This document shows positions 1-11,363 of a stretch of DNA of 64,000 nt, piece after piece. The notes beneath the pieces are model-generated. The model was not told the origin of the DNA. It saw nothing but the letters and a program-made list of their open reading frames with translations, and made no database searches. How positions within the stretch are numbered: position 1 is the stretch's first letter; each line of letters starts with the position of its first letter. The position numbers were made by a program, and so were the translations under genes. This DNA comes from Pristionchus mayeri (Eukaryota; Nematoda; Chromadorea; Rhabditida; Neodiplogasteridae), in NCBI GenBank assembly GCA_036245805.1, contig BTRK01000004.1, forward strand, positions 34,147,541 to 34,211,540, written 5' to 3'.

Positions 1-1447
1 GGCGCTGACTTTAGTAAGACGACCTCAAAATGGGTACCAGACAGCGATACCTCCAAACCTCTACTAAGCCGCTATTGGGCTTACATACGTCCAAAATCTT
101 CCAAAACAACATTTCAAGTTGTTTCCCCCATAGTTCATCTTAATTGGTCAAAAATTACAGTATGACCTTAAATTCAAAAGTCAATATTTTGGCCCTCTTC
201 AGCTTGTGAGGTGGGTCCAATTGAACAAAATCAGTTTCATATGACGTAGAAACATTCCTCGAAACGTATCGAAGATATGGCGCACATGTAAACACGATAT
301 TTCACCTCAGAATTCCAAGGAAAGGCCAAAAGATGTACATCAGGGCATGATTGGCATAGCGGCATGGGTTATGGCTAGAAATGTAGAGGACAACGAGCTA
401 AACATTTCACCTGTTGAAAGTGAGTTTCTATCTTTTCGTTTATGTAAGCTACAGTGCCTAGAATTTTACAGAAATCGACGGTTGAGGCGCGCGGGAGAGC
501 GCTAATTGGAGGGGAGGGAGAGGGAGGTCAGCCGGCGAGAGCGCTAGACGGTTAGAGCACGCGCTCTGGGGGGATTTTAGCCCGTTTCTTCTCAACTTAT
601 AGGCACTGTAGCCTGCTTAAACGAAACGATAGAAGCTCACTTTCAACAGATGAAATGTTTAGCTCGTTGTCCTCTACATTTCTAGCCATAAAGCATGCCT
701 CTATATCAATCATGCCCTGATGTACATCTTTTGGCCTTCCCTTGGAATTCTGAGGTGAAATATCGGGAGGGTGACAAAAATAAAAAGGACAAAACGGAAA
801 CAAATCACAGCTCCCGCGTGAATCGACGAAGGAACTTGGGAGTTGTTGCATTGTTACCAGAATACGCACTACTACATCGACATATACAATTCTTGTTACC
901 ATGCGATCTTGAGTTTCACTCCAAATCAACGACCCGGGGGTTCATGGTATAACGATTTCCATGAACCCCTACACGTTAAAACTCAATATCGCCTGGTAAC
1001 AAGAATTGTATACGCAAATGTAGTTGAGCGCATAGTGGTAACAATGCAACAACTACCAAGGCCCTAGCACGAATCTCGTTGAATCTGTGAATTGTTTCCG
1101 TTTTGTCGTTTTTCGTTTTGTCACCCCCCCCCCCGAAATATCGTGTTTACAGGTGCGCCATATCTTCGATACGTTTCGAGGAATGTTTCTACGTCATATG
1201 AAACTGATTTTGTTCAATTGGACCCATCTCACAAAAGCTGAAGAGGGCCAAAATATCGACTTTTGAATTTAAGGTCATACAGTAATTTTTGACCAATTAA
1301 AATGTTATAACTATGGGGGAAACATCTTGTTGTTTTGGTTGTTTTGGATGATTTTGGACATATTTAAGTCCAATAGCGGCTTAGCAGAGGTTTAGAGGTG
1401 TCGCTGTCTGGTACCCATTTTGAGGTCGTCTTACTAAAGTCAGCGCC
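1..1447. repeat. Nested foldback element with ~300 bp outer inverted repeats
   Basis: The first bases (ggcgctgactttagtaag) return as the reverse complement at 1430-1447, and the outer arms pair roughly 1-303 with 1137-1447. Two further hairpins lie inside: 304-461 pairs with 600-763, and about 764-925 pairs with 975-1137. The order is A-[B..B']-[C..C']-A'. Several short ORFs in both strands are only reading frames through the palindrome. No transposase was seen. The left end coincides with the window edge, so a target-site duplication cannot be checked. Confidence 0.8.
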
Positions 1448-2010
1448 ATTTTTTTTTTGCCCTCTTCGATTTCTCTCATTTTTTCTTTATACACCTAAAA
1501 GAAAGTTATACACCTATATGTACTATTAATCGCCCATGATGGCTTTGTGCAGAAATTCCGATTTTCAGGAACAGGCCATTTTGGTCGACTCGACCACCCC
1601 GCACTGGGACGTACACCATGAATGACAAGTTGAACATAAAAGGTGTAGAGAAAGTTTTTAGCTTTCTAAACAAAGAACGAGTGTCTCTCTTCATTTTAAA
1701 CGGAGTTATGGTCATTTAAGTGGTCTCGATTTGACCCCTGAAAAGTGAATGTCCAATGTTTGGCCTTCTGAAGCTCGAAGATGACGACAGTTATCAAAAT
1801 TCTGACGACGCAGTTTGAAAGAGCATCATACGAAATACTTTGTGCAAAGGTTTCAGCGGCATTCATTGATTTTGAATTCTACCGCCGCGGAGTAGGCAAT
1901 TCTCTCGCGATTCCTCTCATATATGGTTATCACGGATATTGTCTGTGTTCACTACTGCCACAATTTCAAGCTCCAAATCGAAAGGACCCATCCAAGACGT
2001 GATATTTTCA
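1448..2010. repeat. Diverged dispersed repeat, paralogous to 7935-8405
   Basis: Adjacent to the first palindrome. It shares with 7935-8405 a T-rich start, a stretch about an ATTTTAAACGGAGTTATG motif (near 1694 and 8182), and an end with CCGCCGCGG followed by ATTCTCTCGCGAT. Similarity is patchy, which indicates an old repeat family. No gene is recognised; the short ORFs are not conserved between the copies. Confidence 0.6.
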
Positions 2011-3117
2011 TCATCCCACTCAACATGGGATGTGCCTTTCCCAAAAGATCTTCACTTCCTGGAATAGCCTGCAATGACTAATACCTTCTACTGTGCTTAG
2101 TATATACCGATACCATTGCGCATTTTAACTATCACTTGATCGCGGGTCTGGTCAACTTCTAAGAGGAGCAGGAAATCAAAGATCAGGAGTCGTTGAAAAG
2201 GAGTCGTTCAATTTCATGATTCTCAGTGGAGATGAGTCCGATTCACATAAAACTTGGGTTTAGGGCCTTCTCTACATGCTGCATCAACCTATATATTTCG
2301 TTTATGACATACTTCATGTTTTATCTTTTGTCAAAATTTTAAAAATTATTTTCTCAATAATTATAAAAAAGTTGGGCATTAGGTCTTCAATATTTTTGGA
2401 ACATTCCTACATAATAACCAACAATCATTCGATCACAACGGGTCAATAAAGCCTCATAGAGATACTTTGGCGTCTTTGCTTGGGGAGATTAAGAGTGAGA
2501 TAAATAGGCAGGGAGAGATAGAAGAAGAGAGATGAATGATGAGCTGAGAGCCATTCTCTTACTAGAAAGTAGGAATGCCCTGATTTACAGTCACAAGAGG
2601 GATCTTCTGCCCTTGAATGATAACCAATTTCCTCCTGAAGTGTATTGATGCGGCGAAGAGGGTCAATTAATTGCAATTAGTTTCACCGATCTATTCTCAC
2701 TAGCAAAAAATAACAGAAGAAGCAGAAAGTTATCCTATTCTGTCTTCACACAATCACCAACCGAATGGGATCCCTTACCATTACTTGATCCCCTCTAATC
2801 TCTTTACTCTATCCGGAGAAAGAAAGAAGTTGAAGGAGGGGAAGGAGGACCACCCAGGGCGATGTTGACCTATCTTTATCACAGTTCACACTGCCAGCAG
2901 TCAGAGAGGGAGAGAGAGAGAGTCGCGAGTTAGGGGAGGGACATTCCACCCCTCTCTCCCAGTATGGGCATGTATCGCGTCGACCTTGAAGAGGTCAGCC
3001 TCTGAGTAATGCAGTAGGTGCATAGAGATGGCGAACAGTATGAGACACAAATCTTGACCCCAGAAATATTCATTCCGTCTCTCTCATTTGCAAGTGGTAT
3101 ATAATAATAGCAGTAGA
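2011..3117. other. Intergenic stretch, no gene recognised
   Basis: Purine-rich tracts (GAGAGA runs near 2480-2540 and 2820-2950) and AT-rich stretches, with no ORF showing a domain, signal peptide or convincing splice pattern. The TA dinucleotide at 3118-3119 is the target site of the next element. Confidence 0.5.
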
Positions 3118-3119
3118 TA

Positions 3120-4595
3120 CAGTAGCGCCAATAAGTATTGAAACGATTTGTTATTTTGCTATAAGTTTTTCGATGATCTATTTAGCAAATTGGATGTTGT
3201 GGCACTATACGCCAAATCGATCGAGAAATACGATGCACATATTGCGTCATCACGTGCCCCATAACTGATTGCGTAGTGATGACGCATACGAATTTCACTT
3301 TTTCAAACAGGAGTTATTCTTACACAGATTTTTTCCAGCTTGCCAAACTTTCTGACGTTGGAGATATGACCGAGGCCTATCCAGAATAAAAAAATGAAGT
3401 TGCTACTCGGTCGCACATTGGCTGCAGCCTTGCTGCAAAATCGAGCTCGGAAAATCAGATTTCGGCTTCTAGAGGACCTAGAGACTCGTTCAAGGCACCA
3501 AATGATCGTCGGCATGAATGCAGGTGATCCAGAGAATATGAAAATAATATCTCGAAATTTGCCCTCAGGGCATGAAAAAATCTCTTTTTCACGCCCTCAG
3601 GGCATGAAAAAATCTCTTTTTTACATGACCACTTTTTGGAGATTCATAACTATGTAGGAACTGTATATAAAAATCTATTGTTTACTTAATCATGTTCACA
3701 ATAATGTAGTTATATGATTCCCAACTTTTTAGAGGGTTTGGATATCTTTCTTTTCCACGGCGATCGTGTTTCGGAGGCACTTTCGAATCCCGGACCGGCT
3801 ATTTTCGTCTGCTCCCTCCCTCCAACTGTGCCCAAAGTTATTGAAACATTTCAAAAAGTTGGGATTCAGATATTCATAACATGTTGGACATGTACACACA
3901 ATAACAAAAGTTTTCCACAACTTTTTCTCAAACATGTTTTCGAAGGGTCCTGCAATCAGGACCACAGTGCACCTCTGTAACACGATCGCCGTGGACAGGA
4001 AAGATATCCAAACCCTCTAAAAAGTTGGGAATCATATAAGTACATTATTGTGAACATGATTAAGCAAAAACTAGATTTTTATATACAGTTCCTACATAGT
4101 TATGAATCTCCAAAAAGTGGTCATGTGAAAGAGATTTTTCATGCACTGAGGGCAAATTTCGAGATATTATTTTCATATTCTCAGGATCATCTGCACTCAT
4201 GCCGACGATAATTTTGATGCCTTGAACGAGTCTCTAGGTCCTCTAGAAGCCGAAATCTGATTTTCCTAGCTCGATTTTGCAGCAAGGCTGCAGCCAATGT
4301 GCGACCGAGCAGCAACTTCAATTTTTTATTCTGGATAGGCCTCGGTCCTATCTCCAACGTCAGAAAGTTTGGCAAGCTGGAAAAAATCTGTGTAAGAATA
4401 ACTCCTGTTTGAAAAAGTGAAATTCGAATGCGTCATCACTACGCAATCAGTTATGAGGCACGTGATGATGCAATATGTGCATCGTATTCCTCGATCGATT
4501 TGGCGTATAGTACCACAACATCCAAATTGCAAAATAGATCATCGAAAAAGTTATATCAAAATAACAAATCGTTTCAATACTTATTGGCGCTACTG
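3120..4595. mobile_element. TA-flanked foldback element (CAGTAGCGCC termini)
   Basis: The left end reads TA-CAGTAGCGCCAATAAG and the right end is the exact reverse complement followed by TA, so TA is duplicated at 3118-3119 and 4596-4597. The arms are about 650 bp and near-perfect; the loop lies at about 3775-3978. The CAGT terminus with a TA duplication is typical of Tc1/mariner superfamily elements, but no transposase is present, so this is a non-autonomous foldback. Inside the loop is a weak, older echo of the arm (a second AAAAGTTGGGATTCAGAT near 3856). A second, truncated family member lies at 45540-46843. Confidence 0.88.
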
Positions 4596-4597
4596 TA

Positions 4598-5077
4598 TAC
4601 ACCAGAGTCATATCGATTGATCGAAGAAAGCGGCTCTCTCTCCCTCTCACCGCTTGGGTAGAAGGAAAGATAGTGAAAAGGAAGAGAAGCGAGAGAAGGT
4701 AGAGAAATCAGGGGTCACAAGGGACGCTCTTAACTCCGCCCACAGGAGTATTTAAGGACGAGAAATGCAGGTCGACCATTCAATCTGACTCCAAGTTCGT
4801 CTTCCTTCTCAGCTCAATTTCCTGCTTACGCTCCTCGCAAATATTCATATACCATACTCTTACAATCATTCCCATTTCAGATTGTGCTTACTCCATCCGT
4901 AGTAATTCCAAAACCCCTTTTCCCTATCATACCCTCTAATTTTAATGCCATAATCTTGCTGTCCTTTTCATACTGCCCTATTTGCCTTGATATTCATCTA
5001 TTAACATAACTCTTAGAATGCATTTTTTCAGAATAGTATTCGGTTCTTTGTTTATTTTTTGAGTATCCATCAATCGT
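4598..5077. other. Intergenic / possible 5' region of the 6499 gene
   Basis: GA-rich tract to about 4700, then a TATA-like AGTATTTAAGGAC near 4747 followed by pyrimidine-rich sequence. It could be promoter and 5' leader of the gene at 6499, separated from it by the foldback at 5082-6456. No coding exon was found. Confidence 0.3.
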
Positions 5078-5081
5078 TTAA

Positions 5082-6456
5082 GAGACCCTCCATGAGAGAA
5101 CGTAACAGGTCCACGGATGGCCAAAAATTCAATAATTCCTGTACTTTTTTTCTGAAGTGTAGGTCCCGAGTGCTGATTGATGGCCGCAATAACTAAGGCT
5201 GGGGGTCGATTTTGAAAAAGTTTCAGATACCCCCATTTTTGGGGGTCGAAAAATTCGATATCTCAGAATGACATGGGATATAGATTTTCTGACGTATTTT
5301 CACGCGTAGAAAACGAATTTCTGGGTTAGAACTCGAAAAAATTAGAAATAAAGGACATAACGTCGAAAATTTTGAGACTATATTTCACGAGATTAAAATT
5401 TTGTGAAAAAGTTCGGAGTGTTATCGATACGATTTTCGGAATCTACATCAAAAAGTACATCTAGGGTGATTTTTTCAGAATTTTAAAAATGGGCCTTTTT
5501 TGGGAATGAGCTCCAGAACTGGTTGAATCAGGCCAAAATCTCGAATATGACTTCACGCCATGTCGCTTTCTAATCCCATCGAGGCGTGCAAATGTCTTAA
5601 ACCATTTTTATATTTCATATGTATGGATTATCTTAATGTTTGAATTGTTGTATCTGCCAAAAAATATAAATTCAAAAATTTTGTCTTTTCTATTTTTTTG
5701 CTAGAACTCCAGAGATTTTTAATGATAACTTATTACTTTCGCATTTTCACGAGCTCTAGTTTGAAAAATCGGTTCCTACGGCCCAAAATACGACAGAAAA
5801 TGTGTATTTCATCTAATTCTGTGAGATCGACTTTTTCCACCTAATTTTCTGGCATTAAAATGAATTTCCGATTTATTCGATTTTTCAGTTTTTAAGGCTC
5901 TAATATGCAGATTATGCTTAAATTAGTCGACTATAAGCTCTCGGCGACAGATAATGAACGAGATGGGCTTAGAAAGCGACATGGCGTGAAGTCATATCCG
6001 ATATTTTGGCCGGATTCGACCAGTTCTGGAGCTCATTCCCAAAAAAGGCCCATTTTTAAAATTCTGAAAAAATCACCTTAGATGTACTTTTAGATGTAGA
6101 TTCCGAAAATCATATCGATAACACTCCGAACTTTTTCACAAAATTTTAATCTCGTGAAATATAATCAAAAAAATGAGTTTTTCGAAGTTATGTCCTTTAT
6201 TTCTATTTTTTTAGAATTCTAACCCAGAAATTCGTTTTCTACGCGTGAAAATACGTCAGAAAATCTATATCCCATGTCATTCTGAGATATCGAATTTTTC
6301 GACCCCCAAAAATGGGGGTATCTGAAACTTTTTCAAAATCGACCCCCAGCCTTAGTTATTGCGGCCATCAATCAGCACTCGGGACCTACACTTCAGAAAA
6401 AAAGTACAGGAATTATTGAATTTTTGGCCATCCGTGGATCTCTGGTGGAGGGTCTC
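5082..6456. mobile_element. TTAA-flanked foldback element 1 (GAGACCCTCC termini)
   Basis: TTAA occurs at 5078-5081 and 6457-6460. The ends read GAGACCCTCCATGAGA and the near reverse complement, and the arms continue inward as a long palindrome of roughly 600 bp each. An exact TTAA duplication and no coding capacity match non-autonomous piggyBac-type elements; this family assignment is inference from target site and end. A fragment of the same family lies at 36664-36735. Confidence 0.82.
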
Positions 6457-6498
6457 TTAAAGTAACCGTGCGTGATAATTCCGACCGTATTTTCAGTA

Positions 6499-6995
6499 AT
6501 GCGAATTCTCTTCATTATCTGCATTGCATCCGTCCTCATTCCTTTTTCCTCTGCTCTTAAGTGCTACAAAGAAGCCATCAGGAATGGAACGATAGTAGTA
6601 CCAAAAACTGTGGTATGCACATTCTTAGATATTAGATGTATCTCTTGGATGTTGGTTAGCTGGTCTCGTTACATTTGAATAATTTTCCAGGAAACTTGCC
6701 CGACTGATTCCCACTATTGCATCCGTGCCATTGGCCAGGGAGCCATCATTCGAGTGTGTGATCAAGCGAAGAAGATCAAGATATGCGAGCTGATTGGGGT
6801 AACTGACGATGCGCTGTGAATAACTAAAATTGCTTCTTTTAGGAAAGATGCCTTCCGATGTCAGGACTCGAATTTTGCTGCTGTAAGGCTGACCTCTGCA
6901 ATGACGGCAATTCAACAACCGAGTACACCCTTAACTTCTCTCGTCTCACTCGCTTCTTTCCCACACTTCCTCGCATCCTTCCAGCATTCCCCTAA
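6499..6995 (+). CDS. Small secreted LU/ET-type (three-finger-like) protein
   Basis: Three phase-0 exons, 6499-6612, 6691-6798 and 6843-6995, give 124 residues. Introns have GT-AG ends (gtatgc..ttccag; gtaact..ttttag). Residues 1-19 form a hydrophobic signal peptide. The mature part has ten cysteines, and its last cluster, FCCCKADLCN, is the signature end of the Ly6/uPAR-like (LU) fold; nematode ET-module proteins look the same. TTTTCAG ends two bases before the ATG, which could be a spliced-leader acceptor. After the last Cys a short Phe/Leu/Pro-rich tail (about 20 residues) might be a GPI signal, but this is weak. Expected role: an extracellular cysteine-knit protein of unknown partner. It seems intact. 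Confidence 0.72.
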
Positions 6996-7545
6996 GTCTC
7001 TAATAACGATTGCACATCTAAGTTACCATACTTAATTAATGAATTGCAAATCAGTCACACTTCTTTTTTTTGTAGTACTTCATTGCAAACATAAACAATT
7101 TGTGATAAAAATTGATTATAACTCGATGAAATTCACACACAATACAGAGGTTATTGTATGACGCAATTTTTTTCAAAATCGATTCAATTTGATAGACTCG
7201 TTCGATAAATGGAATTTATTCGTGCAGTGGGCTGCCAATCTCACCACCCTCTCCGTGTCTCCTAGAGATACAATGCACGGACCCGAGCATGACGGTTTAT
7301 GGGAACAGGGTGGGGGGGAGGGATCTATCTGACACGCGATCAGCCGATGGTGGAGGACCTCATCTCGGGGACGGTGTTGGACTCGGAGTACAGATTGCAC
7401 CCGTAGAGCTACTTCTACAAAGTAGTTGTTCAAAGGAGATAACGAGTATATTTTTAATTTCCCTACAACAAAAATACAGAATATTAAATAATATTTCTAA
7501 AATTCAGAAAAAAAATCAATATTTCTTAAAATTTATCTCGCCGAG
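6996..7545. other. Intergenic stretch, no gene recognised
   Basis: AT-rich downstream region of the LU gene. The stretch around 7210-7430 is more GC-rich and open in both strands but shows no recognisable domain, and similarity to the dispersed repeat begins near 7546. Confidence 0.4.
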
Positions 7546-8405
7546 ATCTACGTTTCTAGCCATGTCCCATATCGGTAGATCAAGTTTTACCCGTGGTACA
7601 GTTTAGCGTCTTTTCTCAGATTTGTATTACGAAAAATCGTATTTCCGGGTTCGCCATTTCTTTGAGTCGTTTCGAGGGTTTTTTTTTATGATTCGTATGG
7701 CCGATTTAGTACATGTGGGCACATCTCTCACTAACGCAAATGCTTTAAATCGGTAAAATATGGTTTTTCAAATTTTGGGCAGTATCGATACTTTGGCTAA
7801 ATAAAAGTGATTCAATGTGGCTTTCTACTATTTGAACAATTGTTTTAGACTATTTTGGATATGTTTGAGCCCAATGGGAGCTTGGACAGTATTGACGTAT
7901 GGTACCCGTTTTGGGGTCTCCGTATATAAGCCAGGGCCATTTTTTCCCCCATGAATGATTTCTCTAATTTTTGGCGTCAAGTTAGCCACCCATACGGACT
8001 ATCAATCGCGCGCATTTATTCAGCTAACTTTTACCGATTTGTAAAGTTACGTCAATTTTGGTCCACCGGACCGCCCCGGACCAGGCTGAGGTCCAGGAAT
8101 GATGAATTCAACATAAAAGTTATTGCACGATGGAATGATGGAAGCTTTCAATTGAAAAAAGAACGGCTCTCTAACTTTATTTTAAACGGAGTTATGATCA
8201 TTTAAGTGAGCCCGATTTGATTGTCGAAAAGTGATAGTGCCAACTTTGACCTTCTGAATCTCGACGATGACGACAGATATCGAAATTCTGACAACGCAGT
8301 TTTAAAGAGCATCATTCAAAGTACCTTGAATAAAATCTGTTGCCGGAAATCATGAGTTTGGCTCAACCGCCGCGGGAAGGTGATTCTCTCGCGATGTCTC
8401 TCATA
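7546..8405. repeat. Diverged, one-sided relative of the 1-2010 repeat
   Basis: Reads like the right arm of the 1-1447 palindrome followed by its 1448-2010 neighbour: GGTACCCGTTTTGGGGTCTC at 7902 matches GGTACCCATTTTGAGGTCGT at 1412, followed in both by a GGCCATTTTTT/GCGCCATTTTTT boundary. No matching left arm was found nearby, so this is a solo arm or a heavily decayed copy. Confidence 0.55.
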
Positions 8406-8626
8406 AAAATGACGTTTTACCAGGCTCCTCAATCAGACCATTACTTTTCTTTCCCTTTACTTTATAGTGAAGGATTTATTTACACTAACAGAGTTTAGAT
8501 TTCTTTTACAAGAACCGAATAAAATGTTGTCGTTGATTAGTTCACCCCAACCTATGTTATAATTCTGCTTTACGAGTGATTTTAAAATGTCTTTGATTCT
8601 TTATTTCCAGATATCCTTCGTGTAAA

Positions 8627-10827
8627 ATGCATCTCCTTCATCTCCTTCTCGTTTCCCTCTTCGCACTTTCAACCTCTGAGCTATTGGACAGACATGGCGC
8701 AAATAGTAGGTAACATCGGGCTGCGTGACCGAAAATCAAGGAAAGACACTTAGATATGAGTTAGATGAGAAATGGAGGTCAAGTATCATAGAAGTGCCTT
8801 ACTTTTCAGTAAACGAAGATGACGTACGAGTCGTGAGGGAGAGATATCAAGTATACAACAAACTATACAAGCAATGTGTTGAAAATTGTATTCCTCGGAA
8901 ATATGATGGATTAATCTACTTCGATAATTGCAAGTAAAAGTGCCAGGATGAATTCGAGTTCTTCAAAACGAAGTTTAATCGGCTCTGTTACACTTTAGAG
9001 GTCCCATGTCAGTTTAGAGGTCCCATGACAGTTTAGAGGTCCCATCCATTTTAGAGGTCCCATGACAGTTTAGAGGTCTCATGATGGTCACATGTCAGTT
9101 TAGAGGTCCCAACGAAAATGGTAAGGTTACGTGGAAACAACTTACAGTTTAGAGGTCCCATCAGATTAGAGGTCCCATCAGTTTAGAGGTCCCATCCAGT
9201 TTAGAGGTCCCATGATTGTCCCTTGTCATTTTAGAGGTCCCAAACGAATAGTTAAATTACGATCCATTTATATCCCATACAGTTAAGTGGTCACATCAGA
9301 AGTGTTGTCCGAAAACATGGGTCCGATCCTACTGATGGGTCGACAAATGTGTCAAAAGTCATTTTCCCTAGTCCATGTTGTCGTGCAGATGAATTCAAAA
9401 GAATATCAATTACTAACACTATCGATCACTCAGTGAATTCGTGTTGATTTGACCCGTTCCAATCTTTTGTGAGGTGTACTTCGAGTGGTCCTTTCGAAAT
9501 TCGTTGACAAAAATACGAAATACTTCGTCCTATTGTAGGCTAGATCGAACGTGGTGTATTTGATTATCGTAATGGGAAGGCGCGCCTAAACGGCTCAAAC
9601 TCATAAATTTGTGTCAGAGATGGTAGACGGTCCTGAAAAAAATCTTGATCGGAGATTCCTAAACGGTCCAGCGGCTCTAAACTACGGGGAAAATGCCTGA
9701 TGTACAAAATTTTGAAGTTACAATTGACACCCTACTTTGCACAATTGTGTGTTGGGATTTTCTAAAGTAGCCAATATTGAGTAACATTTCCAGCGCCATT
9801 CAGGTGATGGACATCTTTCAATACAATTCTGACTATCCAGATGCCCCACCCAATTCCAAAAAAAATATTTCGGCCCTTCCAGATGCGGCATGGCCTTCTA
9901 AAAATTCTGACGGTCCTCATAAAATCTTATGTATCTGAGAAATGATGGTTGACGACCTTCGGGAATGTACAGCGACTTTGCAAAATATCCGATGTCTCTC
10001 AGACAATTACGAATGTTGTATTCAGATTCGGAATTTCTTCAGAAAATTACAAAGGTCCTGCTAAAATTCCAATATTTTTCGGAATAATCAAACATCCATC
10101 ATAACCCCACCCGATGGTTCTCATTCACTTTTTACGACAACTTTAAATTATGAACATATTCGGAAAATTTTATCGGATCCAAAAAACTCTGACATTAATA
10201 AGAATATCATGAAGGACCTCATGCAATGTATAATGCAATGTCTCTGAAGGAGAATATTTTCTGTCAACACTTTCTGATGGTCGTCGACCATTTGTGAGTG
10301 ACCACATAATTTTTAAGTGGTCGTCGCCAGTCTGATAGACCCTGAAAAAGTTTTCTGAAAGCTCCCGACCATCTCTCAGAGCCGTCCAAATTTTCTGAAG
10401 GCTGTCGACAAACTATCAGAGCATTTTTAATTTTCTGAGGGTCGTCGGCCATCTCTAGAGGCAGTCAAAATTTTTGAATGTCGTCGACTATCTGTTACAG
10501 TTGACAGAATTTTCTATAGGCAATCTACCAGCTCAGAGATACGTCGGATTTCTTGGGACCTCTAAAGTGGTTGGGACTTGGGACCTCTAATCTGGATGGG
10601 ACCTCTAAACTGACAGTACCGTGGGACCTCTATACTGGCAAATGACATGGGACCTCTAAAATGTATGGGACCTCTAAACTGGTTGGGACCTCTAATCTGA
10701 CAGAGTATACCTTGGGACCTCTAAACTGACACTTGGGACCTCTAAACTGACATGGGACCTCTAAAGTGTAACAGAGCCGTTTAATCTGCACAAGTTTGAA
10801 GAAGAACATATAATCCGGGCCCCATGA
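8627..10827 (+). pseudogene. Secreted Cys-peptide pseudogene split by a 1.8 kb element
   Basis: Exon 1 (8627-8705) encodes a signal peptide nearly identical to that of the intact paralogue at 13840 (ending in STSELLD). Exon 2 starts at 8810 and keeps the CX3C motif CVENC, but the codon after DNCK is TAA (8935-8937), where the paralogue has GAA. At 8973-8980 the exon is then interrupted by the 8981-10778 element, with GTTTAATC repeated on both sides; the remaining 3' end of the exon resumes at 10787 and runs to about 10827. Two independent lesions make this a pseudogene. Confidence 0.85.
8981..10778. mobile_element. DNA element with 8-bp target duplication and subterminal motif arrays
   Basis: Termini are GGCTCTGTTACACTTTAGAG and its reverse complement; the flanking 8-bp repeat GTTTAATC is at 8973-8980 and 10779-10786. 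The left 260 bp holds about 11 copies of TTTAGAGGTCCCA in one orientation and the right 230 bp about 10 in the opposite orientation, at irregular 18-30 bp spacing. The core (9260-10540) has no ORF of note; near 10270-10520 a degenerate GTCGTCGAC-containing unit recurs. Eight-base duplications fit hAT, P/Galileo, Merlin and related superfamilies; the terminus does not let me choose. Confidence 0.82.
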
Positions 10828-11194
10828 TTAAAAATATATAAATAAATGGATAGATTATGCATTTGTTGGTTGTCATTTTGAGTTCAATTCGTTGAAAGAA
10901 GTAGCAGATCCTGAGAGATTGTTTTCGATGAACTAAGTAATTTCATCCATCAAACATATTTTGGGACACAATCATTGACAATGTATGCAACTGCGGAGTT
11001 CTGTTGGCACAACATTTGGAATATTGTTTGCAAATTATTGCTCAATATTTAAATTTTAAAAATGCGTTTATAATCTTCACGGAGATATCACCTCGATCCA
11101 GGTGAGTACACTAAAAGACATTCTATCCTTCTTCATACTGTATTGCCAAACTTCGAGTCCTCCGTGTGAGGTGAGCTTACGCACTCATTTCCAG
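10828..11194. other. Spacer between Cys-peptide pseudogenes
   Basis: AT-rich. No first exon could be found for the orphan exon at 11195. Nothing else recognised. Confidence 0.4.
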
Positions 11195-11341
11195 TCACTT
11201 GAGTACAATGAGACACTCGAGGAGTATGGTCACAAATGCTCGAAAAATGTTGGGGGAATGCAAGAAAAGCAACATCTCTTCTGTCTAAATGCATGCAAAG
11301 AACAGTTATACCGCTTCAAGGAAAAGAATGATCTTCCCTAA
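11195..11341 (+). pseudogene. Orphan last exon of a Cys-peptide gene, frameshifted
   Basis: Follows a TTTCCAG acceptor and aligns with the last exons of the genes at 14810 and 17396. One frame holds RKMLGEC (compare RKMLGKC at 14810) and the other holds FCLNACKEQLYRFKEKNDLP, so the two halves of the motif lie in different frames. The stop at 11339-11341 corresponds to that of the paralogues. No upstream signal-peptide exon is present. The TTAA foldback starts only 23 bp downstream. Confidence 0.7.
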
Positions 11342-11363
11342 TTGTTTTGATGAAAACTCTTAA

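Noticed and set aside
597..1067. ORFs of 74-110 codons on both strands
   Set aside because: They lie across the nested palindrome and mirror each other; no domain or start context.
9000..9240. CRISPR-like spaced repeats
   Set aside because: Short irregular units mirrored at the other end of a transposable element in a eukaryotic genome; no spacers of constant length.
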